Part shown: positions 6,784-12,039 of the stretch, piece after piece | Numbering within the stretch: the first letter of the stretch is position 1 | How the letters are laid out: every line of letters starts with the position of its first letter | NCBI GenBank assembly: GCA_035293845.1 | Contig: DATGMB010000282.1 | Location: 1 to 12,039, forward strand | Direction of reading: 5' to 3' | Source: DATGMB01 sp035293845 | GTDB lineage: Bacteria > Acidobacteriota > Terriglobia > Bryobacterales > Bryobacteraceae | DNA: 12,039 nt | The notes under the pieces: generated by a model | What the model was told of the DNA's origin: nothing | The model's database searches: none | The model's input: only the letters and a program-made list of their open reading frames with translations | Made by a program: the position numbers and the translations under genes

Positions 6784-9465
6784 CTACATCCCCTCGCCCA
6801 TCAGCATGAACCCTGCCCAATAAAACGGATGCCGGAACTGCGGATTCCGCATGGTGTCCAGCGCCGCCTGCTGTATCGCCTTGACCTTGCTTTCGTGCCG
6901 CAAGCTGCGATGGAACGCGAGCATGAAGTCCGTGGTGCTCTCCGCCTCCACCTTCCACTGGCTCGCCACCGTGGCGGGAGCGCCCGCAATGAAGAGCGTC
7001 CACGACATCCCGATCAGTCCCTCGCCGCTGCCGAATGAGCCGCGTCCGGTTTCGCAGCCGGAAAGCACCACCATGTCAGCGCTCAGATTCAGGTTCATCA
7101 TTTCGCGGGCCTGCAAGACACCGGCCTCCGGCTTGCCGTCCTTGGCCAGCACCAGGTAGGAATCCATCGGGTGCCGGTCGTCGAAAACTCCGTGAGCCGC
7201 CAGGTGCAGGATCTGGTACCGCGGCGCCTCCTGCTTCACCCGGTCGTGATCGGCTTCGGGGCCGGCGTAGACCCGAACGTGGTCCGGTCCGTAGATGCTC
7301 CGCAGGCCGGCCGCCTCGCGCCGCGCCGTGGCGGTGGGCCCTGCGTTTACGGCCAGCAGCATGCGCCGCGGACCGCTGTGGGCCTGGTGCAGCCGTTCCA
7401 TTTCGCGCAGCACCGTGAGCGACGGCGTATAAAAGACGCCGTACTCTTCGATCAGATAGCGCCCGGCGCTGGTTTGGAGCGCCTGGAACGGAAGCTGCCA
7501 GAGCTCGCCATCCGGAACGATCACGAGCGTGTGCTTGCCCCGCAACTGCTCCTCGGCGGGCCGCAGCAGTTCGCGGTAGAGCGATGCGGCCAGCCGCCGG
7601 TAGCCGAGGTCGCGATTGGCGATCTGCTCCCGGAAGCGCTGCACGTCCGCGATGAGAGCCTCTTTGCGAACCGGCAGCGCGTACACGCGGATCTCCGGCC
7701 CGGCCGCCGCCCGCGTAATCACAAACAGCGACGCGCTCGCGTCCGTGAATTCGTACTCCAGCATCGCGGCGCCATCCTCCGGTATCGCTGCCGCGAGATC
7801 TGCCGGTGAGGCGGGCTCGAAGGCGGCGCGCTGGAATTTCAGATCGGGATGCGCCGCGTACATCGCCAGCTCGAACGCCCGGTATCCGGTGCGAGCGTCC
7901 TCCATCTCCCGGCTCAGTTCCGCCAGGCGGGCGCGATCCGGCGTGGGCCGGCGGGACAGCTCGACCATTTCCTCGCGCAGGCTGCGAATCCGCTCCGCGC
8001 GCTCTGCTTCTTCCTTCTGCTCCGGAGCGCTCAGAGCCTTCGTGACCGCCGTTCCACCGCTCTGCAGCACGTCCAGCAGCACGCGCGCCTTCGACCGTTC
8101 CGCCCAGGCGAGCGCCAGATCGGGACGGTGGCGGTCCAGCTGGATCTGCACCATCAACTGGTAAAACGCCGCCTGACCGCCGAGAAATCGCGCCAGCGCC
8201 TGCCCTTCCGCCGGTAGTTCGCGACGCTGCTGCTCGGCCGCGCGAATCGCCTCGGCGGCCGCGGCTTCCGCCTCTGGGAGCCGGCCGAGGCCCCGCAGCG
8301 CGACGCCCGCCACTTCGTCAGCGCGTCCCAGCACCAGGGGATCGGACTCGCGGCGCCCGTATTCGATTCCCGGCTGGACCAGCGCCAGCGCCTCGTCGTA
8401 GCGGCCGTCGTTGTTGTCCAGCTCCGCCAGCAGAATTTGGATTTCCGCCTTCAGCCCCTCGTTGCCCAGCCGCGCCGCCGCGTCGACTGCCGCATTCAGC
8501 TTCTCGCGGGCTTCCGCCGGCCGCTTCAACTGATACAGCGCGTCGCCGTAGTTGTACAGGGCGAGCGCTCGCCCCCTCAACTCGCCAGGCCCCTCGGTGA
8601 GCCCGAGAGCGCGTTCCAGGTACGGGATGGCCTCCTGCGGCCGGCGGAGGCGGACCAGGTCAGTTCCGATGTTCTCGACCGAGCTGGCGATCTCGCCCGG
8701 CGCCGAATTTGCCTTCTCCTTTACGGCCAGCGCCTGCTGGTGATAGCGCAACGCCAGCTCGGTTTCATGCTGGTCAAAATAGATCGAAGCGATATTGTTC
8801 AGGACCAGCCCGACCTGCCGCGCAAACCCGGGCCGGTCGCGAATGAGCTGCAGCGCGCGCTCCTCAGAGCGCAGGGCATCGCGGTATCGCCCCAACGCAT
8901 GATAGACGTTCCCCAGGTTGAGACTGCTGCGCGCGATGGCGATGGGGTCCTGCAACTGCTCCGCCATGGCGAGCGCCCTTTCCTCATGAGGGAGCGCCGC
9001 GCTCGCCTTCCCGGAGTTCAACAGCGCGATGCCGAGGGAGTTCAGTGTCCCGGCGATGTCGCTGCGCGAGTCCAGCGCCTCGTAAACGGCCAGCGCTTGT
9101 TGGTACTGAGTGACCGCCTCCTCCATGCGGAAAAGAGCGGCGAGCGATATGCCGCGGTTCAGCCCGCAGGCGCCCTCGCCCGGCCGGTCGCCGGTCTGCC
9201 GCGCGACCCACACACAGACTCCGTACGTGGGCGCGGCGTGCTCAAAGTCGCGCCGGTCGTAGACGCGATCCGCAAGCTGCTTCACGGCTTGGACGAGCTT
9301 GGGATTCGCGAGCTCGGAGCTCGCGGCAATCAGCGCCGCGCGGGCCGTATCGCCGCTCGCAGAGATCAGGCGCTCCGCCAGCGCTGTGTAGCGCGGGTCC
9401 GCCGCCTCCGGCTGCTGCGCTGCGGCGCACACGAGGACCGCGAGAGCCGGCCAAAATGTCCGCAC
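6784..9465 (-). CDS. secreted TPR protein with C-terminal CHAT (caspase-like) domain
   Basis: The chosen start is GTG 9465 (893 residues), which exposes a Sec signal peptide (MRTFWPALAVLVCAAAQQ, cleavage probably near 16). The frame is open for another 250 codons upstream, but those read as low-complexity shadow of the opposite-strand gene. Residues about 60-420 form a run of TPRs with typical A-x-x-Y/H-x-x-AL spacing (for example around 105-135, 145-175, 182-210, 225-255 and 265-290). Residues about 480-530 are a charged coiled coil. The CHAT domain covers about 600-893: LVIVPDGELWQLPFQAL (647-663), the catalytic His in HLAAHG (H758) and the catalytic Cys in VVLSGCETG (C804), ending in HPFYWAGFMLMGEG. 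CHAT domains belong to the caspase/separase clan and are usually cytoplasmic or signalling proteins. Both catalytic residues are present, so proteolysis is possible. The substrate is unknown. A minus-strand TACAAT eight bases before the GTG suggests a nearly leaderless mRNA. Confidence 0.92.
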   Translation of the reverse strand: MRTFWPALAVLVCAAAQQPEAADPRYTALAERLISASGDTARAALIAASSELANPKLVQAVKQLADRVYDRRDFEHAAPTYGVCVWVARQTGDRPGEGACGLNRGISLAALFRMEEAVTQYQQALAVYEALDSRSDIAGTLNSLGIALLNSGKASAALPHEERALAMAEQLQDPIAIARSSLNLGNVYHALGRYRDALRSEERALQLIRDRPGFARQVGLVLNNIASIYFDQHETELALRYHQQALAVKEKANSAPGEIASSVENIGTDLVRLRRPQEAIPYLERALGLTEGPGELRGRALALYNYGDALYQLKRPAEAREKLNAAVDAAARLGNEGLKAEIQILLAELDNNDGRYDEALALVQPGIEYGRRESDPLVLGRADEVAGVALRGLGRLPEAEAAAAEAIRAAEQQRRELPAEGQALARFLGGQAAFYQLMVQIQLDRHRPDLALAWAERSKARVLLDVLQSGGTAVTKALSAPEQKEEAERAERIRSLREEMVELSRRPTPDRARLAELSREMEDARTGYRAFELAMYAAHPDLKFQRAAFEPASPADLAAAIPEDGAAMLEYEFTDASASLFVITRAAAGPEIRVYALPVRKEALIADVQRFREQIANRDLGYRRLAASLYRELLRPAEEQLRGKHTLVIVPDGELWQLPFQALQTSAGRYLIEEYGVFYTPSLTVLREMERLHQAHSGPRRMLLAVNAGPTATARREAAGLRSIYGPDHVRVYAGPEADHDRVKQEAPRYQILHLAAHGVFDDRHPMDSYLVLAKDGKPEAGVLQAREMMNLNLSADMVVLSGCETGRGSFGSGEGLIGMSWTLFIAGAPATVASQWKVEAESTTDFMLAFHRSLRHESKVKAIQQAALDTMRNPQFRHPFYWAGFMLMGEGM

Positions 9466-9473
9466 AGCCTGCG

Positions 9474-9479
9474 ATTGTA
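9474..9479 (-). promoter_or_regulatory. candidate -10 box for the CHAT gene
   Basis: On the minus strand TACAAT (five of six to consensus) lies eight bases before the GTG at 9465, predicting a start of transcription at about 9467 and a leader of about two bases. TTTACC (minus strand, 9503-9498) is a four-of-six -35 match at an 18-base spacing. No proper Shine-Dalgarno is present. Confidence 0.4.
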
Positions 9480-9521
9480 CCCGTCCCGACGTCCTGCGGT
9501 AAATGGTACGGACACGCGAAT

Positions 9522-9589
9522 TGCGGGTGGGAATATGCGGGTCCCTGTTTCGTCTTTTATAGCGCTCGCCGATGGCCCTGCGGGATAAT
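9522..9589 (+). promoter_or_regulatory. divergent intergenic region: direct repeats and candidate -10 for the RsbRD-like gene
   Basis: TGCGGGT occurs twice, 14 bases apart (9522-9528 and 9536-9542), and TGCGGGA follows at 9579-9585. GATAAT at 9584-9589 (five of six to the -10 consensus) is eleven bases before the ATG at 9601, predicting a leader of about five bases. No -35 or Shine-Dalgarno is convincing. The repeats could be regulator half-sites or chance in GC-rich DNA. Confidence 0.3.
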
Positions 9590-9600
9590 GATAGCGGCCT

Positions 9601-10062
9601 ATGTTGTCCACCAGACTGGTCCAACTCATCGAGTCGCATTGGGAAGAGATCGCCGACCGCATGGTGAAGGCGGTGAAGAACCATCCGGAGATGGCCAGCT
9701 TTGCCCAACGCCCGCCGCTGGAAATCCGCGAATGGTGCCGCGAAATCCTGCAGAACCTTGGTTATCTGCTTTCCGCCACCCAGGATGACGAACTGCAGCG
9801 GAATTTCGAAACCCTTGGCAAGCTGCGGTTCGAGCAGAATATTCCGCTGCACGAGGCCGTGCTCCGCATCCATCTGCTCAAGCGAAAGCTCTTCAGCTTC
9901 ATCGGGGAGCAGGGATATCCGATGAACACCATGCAGCTTTACGCCGAAGAAGAATTGGAGCACCGCCTCGGCTGGCTCTTCGATGCCTGCGTGTACCATG
10001 TGGTCCGCGGCTATGAGAAGGCGCTGCGGCTGGAGCAGAAGCTGATGTCCTGGCCGGCTTAG
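9601..10062 (+). CDS. stand-alone RsbRD N-terminal-like helical domain protein
   Basis: This 153-residue protein has no signal peptide or transmembrane segment and is all-helical by composition. The region about 5-140 resembles the RsbRD N-terminal domain found at the front of RsbT co-antagonists and some histidine kinases. Visible markers are an N-terminal LVQLIESHWEEIADRMVKAV helix, WCREILQNLGYLL (45-57) and the signature-like GKLRFEQNIPLHEAVLRIHL (73-92). In RsbR-type proteins this module precedes a STAS domain that binds RsbT. Here nothing follows, so the protein would be a sensor or adaptor module acting through a partner. No RsbT, STAS or kinase gene lies in the window. It is divergent from the CHAT gene (135 bases between starts), and its TAG overlaps the TAA of the convergent membrane-protein gene. 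The family call rests on memory of the pattern. A globin-like sensor fold is an alternative. Confidence 0.7.
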   Translation: MLSTRLVQLIESHWEEIADRMVKAVKNHPEMASFAQRPPLEIREWCREILQNLGYLLSATQDDELQRNFETLGKLRFEQNIPLHEAVLRIHLLKRKLFSFIGEQGYPMNTMQLYAEEELEHRLGWLFDACVYHVVRGYEKALRLEQKLMSWPA

Positions 10063-11786
10063 TCGGCTCCATAGGGTTCGAGGCGCGGCGGACGGGTATC
10101 GGGCTCGAGCAGGAGAGCCTTGCGGTCCGGGTAATACTCCAGAAGCTTGCGATTTTCCTCCGCCCCCAGATCGCGCGCCCACACGATGCGGGAAGCATCG
10201 ATATCGGCCGCGTTGTAGACCCACTCATCCTGAAAAATGTGGTGCGGCTCATACCGCACGAACACCAGCAGCTTGCCGGGAATACCGGCCAGTTCGTGCG
10301 CAACCGCGATGCGCCGCGCTGGGTTGCGGTGGTTCAATCCGTCCCAGGTTTCGTATGGGCGGGCATCCTGTGAGAGTTCCGCTTCGTCGAACAGGTGCAT
10401 CCCGTACCAGAACAGAAACGGCCCGCAACAGAGCAGAAACAGGATCGCGGCGGCTTCGAAACCCGCCGGCTGGCCGCGAACCGCAAGCCGGCTGAGCTGT
10501 TCCAGTCCGGCCACGCTCACCAGCACGAACAGGCAGGTGATTCCGGCCAGATAGTGATATTGAAACGCCGGGAAGAAATTCGTGCCCAGCGCGAATAGCG
10601 CCAGCGTCAGCGCCACCCACGCATAGCGGTACTCGCCGAGGCGCGTGCAGAAAATCAGCGCGGCGAGGTAGAGCGGCGGCAGGAAGAAGAACCGGTAAAA
10701 GCGGATGCGGTATTCGAGCCTCTCGAAGAAGCTGGCGAGCGTTTCCGGCCCCTGGTGAAAGGCAAGCTGCATCCGGTACTCCGATTCCTGTTGCGGCGTG
10801 AGCGGATGGTGGGGGACCGGGCTGGGCTGGAACGTCAGACCGGCAGGAACGCCGTATTCATACTGGCTCAGCATTTCCGGAACCGTGGTCCAACTCCCGG
10901 TGACGGCACGGTTCTGCAGCGCCGTCAACAGTACCGCGGGAGCGAACGCCAGCGCGGCGGCAGCGGCGCAGACACGCACGCGCCGGCCCGCAGGCGAAAG
11001 CGCCTGCCTCGCCTTTCGGATCTCCGGCAAAAAGTAGAGGGCCACGGCGAGAAACAGAAAGACCGATTCGAACTGGCGGATGAGAATGTGCAGCCCCAGC
11101 CCGGCGCCGAGCAGGGCGCCGTCGCGCGCTCGCGGCGCCTCGCGCAGCCGCGGAAGCGCGCCGAAAACCAGGCATCCCGCGGCCGCGGCCGCGGCGCCGC
11201 CCCAGTAGCTGTTCGCCCACTGGCACAGCGGGCCGAATTCGATCACCGCCAGCGCTCCGCCGGCCAGCGCCCATCCTGGCGAAACCCACGCACGCAGCAT
11301 CCAGTAGCACAGCGCGCAGAACGCCGCGACCGCCAGCAGCACGCCGCCCCAGGGCAGGCCAAAAAGGTTCCAGCCGAGCGCGAGGATCAGGCCTTGCCCC
11401 GCAGCGTAAATCGACGCATAAACCGGGCGCTGGAACGTGAAGAAGGTCTCAAAGAACTGCGGTAGCGCGTGCGGTGGATTGGCGAGGCGGAAATGCCGAA
11501 GCGTATCGGCGACCAGCAGATGCGAGAACTCGTCGTAAACGTCCGGCGTGGGCACCGGATGATGCGCCAGCAGCAGCAGGCGCAGCCCCACCGGGAGCGC
11601 GGCCAGCAGCAGCATCGCAAGGCCGGTCCGCTTGGCGAGTCGCCCGAGCCGCGGCGCGAGCCAGGGCCGCCATGCCAGCGCCACTGCGAGCAGCAGCGCC
11701 GCCAGCGCCAATTCCAGGCAATCCGCCGCGCCGAAGCCGATCGGGTTGGGATTGATGCCTAGCGCCTGCCTGAGGAACGGCCACAT
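10059..11786 (-). CDS. polytopic membrane protein, GT-C glycosyltransferase-like
   Basis: This 575-residue protein has about ten to eleven hydrophobic helices, including roughly 24-40, 54-74, 146-166, 170-185, 194-211, 225-236, 241-254, 272-291, 366-380, 387-403, 411-428 and 445-462. A loop after the second helix carries VYDEFSHLLVADTLRHFRLA (83-102), with the acidic pair D85-E86 where GT-C enzymes (PMT/ArnT-like, using lipid-linked sugars) place their catalytic acid. Next come FFETFFTFQRPVYASIYAAG (111-130) and ANSYWGG (191-197). I recall similar DEFSYLLAADT proteins in Acidobacteriota and Proteobacteria annotated as hypothetical or glycosyltransferase-like. Residues about 465-575 form a soluble, probably extracytoplasmic domain with no recognised motif. 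The ATG at 11786 leaves a normal inner-membrane N-terminus. GACAAT (minus strand, 11803-11798), preceded by an extended TGn, is a possible -10 eleven bases ahead. Donor and acceptor are unknown. Confidence 0.75.
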   Translation of the reverse strand: MWPFLRQALGINPNPIGFGAADCLELALAALLLAVALAWRPWLAPRLGRLAKRTGLAMLLLAALPVGLRLLLLAHHPVPTPDVYDEFSHLLVADTLRHFRLANPPHALPQFFETFFTFQRPVYASIYAAGQGLILALGWNLFGLPWGGVLLAVAAFCALCYWMLRAWVSPGWALAGGALAVIEFGPLCQWANSYWGGAAAAAAGCLVFGALPRLREAPRARDGALLGAGLGLHILIRQFESVFLFLAVALYFLPEIRKARQALSPAGRRVRVCAAAAALAFAPAVLLTALQNRAVTGSWTTVPEMLSQYEYGVPAGLTFQPSPVPHHPLTPQQESEYRMQLAFHQGPETLASFFERLEYRIRFYRFFFLPPLYLAALIFCTRLGEYRYAWVALTLALFALGTNFFPAFQYHYLAGITCLFVLVSVAGLEQLSRLAVRGQPAGFEAAAILFLLCCGPFLFWYGMHLFDEAELSQDARPYETWDGLNHRNPARRIAVAHELAGIPGKLLVFVRYEPHHIFQDEWVYNAADIDASRIVWARDLGAEENRKLLEYYPDRKALLLEPDTRPPRLEPYGAD

Positions 11787-11801
11787 CGGAAATTTCCATT
11801 G

Positions 11802-11835
11802 TCTCAGAGCCGAAATCGGAACCCACCACCTGAGA
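11802..11835. repeat. nested inverted repeats between the membrane-protein and methyltransferase genes
   Basis: TCTCAG (11802-11807) is repeated inverted as CTGAGA (11830-11835). Inside it lies a second perfect inverted repeat, CCGA-AA-TCGG (11810-11819). The palindrome GGAAATTTCC (11788-11797) adjoins the membrane-protein start. The position in a 99-base divergent gap suits regulator binding. Neither hairpin has a U-tract, so a terminator is unlikely. Confidence 0.3.
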
Positions 11836-11856
11836 GGCCGTGTCTTGACCCCGCGC

Positions 11857-11862
11857 TAGAAT
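11857..11862 (+). promoter_or_regulatory. candidate -10 box for the methyltransferase gene
   Basis: TAGAAT (five of six to consensus) predicts transcription from about 11869, a 17-base leader before the ATG at 11886. TTGACC at 11845-11850 is too close (6-base spacer) to be its -35. AGGC at 11873-11876 is a weak, distant RBS. Confidence 0.35.
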
Positions 11863-11885
11863 AAAAGCCGATAGGCAAACGCCCG

Positions 11886-12039
11886 ATGGTCATCGACAGC
11901 GCCGCTTACACCGTCGCCGATCAGGAGCGCATGGCGCGCGCGGCCAACTACGTCGCCTGGCAGCGGCGTCTCGTGCACAGCGATCTGGGCCAGCGTGTCC
12001 TCGAGGTCGGCTGCGGCGTGGGAAATTTCACCGGCAGCC
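11886..12039 (+). CDS. class I SAM-dependent methyltransferase, N-terminal part (cut by window edge)
   Basis: Fifty-one codons are visible from ATG 11886 and the frame is open at the window edge. Residues 39-49, LEVGCGVGNFT, are motif I of Rossmann-fold SAM-dependent methyltransferases: the acidic E40 ends the first strand and the Gly-rich loop follows. The preceding part (MVIDSAAYTVADQERMARAA, then NYVAWQRRLVHSDLGQRVLE) is the usual N-terminal helix. The phrase NYVAWQRRL resembles methyltransferases found beside glycosyltransferases in polysaccharide clusters, but the substrate cannot be told from this part. A later in-frame ATG (11931) exists, but the first ATG keeps the typical spacing to motif I. 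The gene is divergent from the GT-C-like membrane protein. Confidence 0.8.
   Translation, partial: MVIDSAAYTVADQERMARAANYVAWQRRLVHSDLGQRVLEVGCGVGNFTGS

Noticed and set aside
8437..9588. 383-codon plus-strand frame opposite the TPR part of the CHAT gene
   Set aside because: The opposite frame has regular TPR spacing. This one reads as Arg/Leu/Gln-rich shadow.
9466..10224. Upstream extension of the CHAT frame by about 250 codons
   Set aside because: It overlaps the RsbRD-like gene and the divergent promoter region and would hide the signal peptide. The GTG at 9465 is the more credible start.
1..12039. CRISPR arrays, tRNA, rRNA or insertion sequences
   Set aside because: I found no regularly spaced repeats, cloverleaf-like or rRNA-like segments, transposase motifs or flanking target duplications.

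Overview
The window is GC-rich and densely packed, with no gap over about 135 bases. It most resembles a chromosome segment from an Acidobacteriota member of the Solibacter/Bryobacterales type. I infer this from the gene mix: a planctomycete-type cytochrome/DUF1549/DUF1553 protein paired with a DUF1501 protein, a secreted TPR-CHAT protein, an RsbRD-type domain protein and a GT-C-like membrane protein. Planctomycetota or Verrucomicrobiota are possible alternatives. There are no rRNA, tRNA, CRISPR or IS elements.

Layout. 81-1916 (+): a membrane-anchored TPR protein (YfgM-like) followed 12 bases later by a dGTPase-family HD phosphohydrolase. 1921-2076 (-): a 51-residue unrecognised small protein, convergent with the dGTPase and divergent from the next operon. 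2129-6075 (+): a two-gene operon of exported proteins, PSCyt1-DUF1549-DUF1553 and DUF1501, separated by 2 bases. 6082-6744 (-): a VapBC-type toxin-antitoxin module whose toxin frame is broken. An intact ribbon-helix-helix antitoxin lies ahead of it, with a perfect inverted repeat (6764-6779) just upstream. 6784-9465 (-): a large secreted TPR protein with a C-terminal CHAT (caspase-like) domain carrying both catalytic residues. 9601-10062 (+): a free-standing RsbRD N-terminal-like domain, divergent from the CHAT gene. 10059-11786 (-): a polytopic GT-C-like membrane protein whose stop codon overlaps that of the RsbRD gene. 11886-end (+): the start of a class I SAM-dependent methyltransferase.

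How the genes relate. The firm units are the DUF1553/DUF1501 operon and the toxin-antitoxin pair. The TPR and dgt genes are adjacent and co-directional but have no obvious shared pathway. The CHAT and RsbRD genes share a 135-base divergent intergenic region, so co-regulation is possible but unproven. Several genes lack a Shine-Dalgarno sequence and carry a -10-like hexamer only 7-11 bases before the start codon (at 2129, 9465, 9601 and 11786), which suggests leaderless or nearly leaderless transcripts. The best candidates for unusual biology are the decayed toxin with its live antitoxin, the secreted caspase-like protein, and the small protein at 1921-2076. I see no clearly new multi-gene system.
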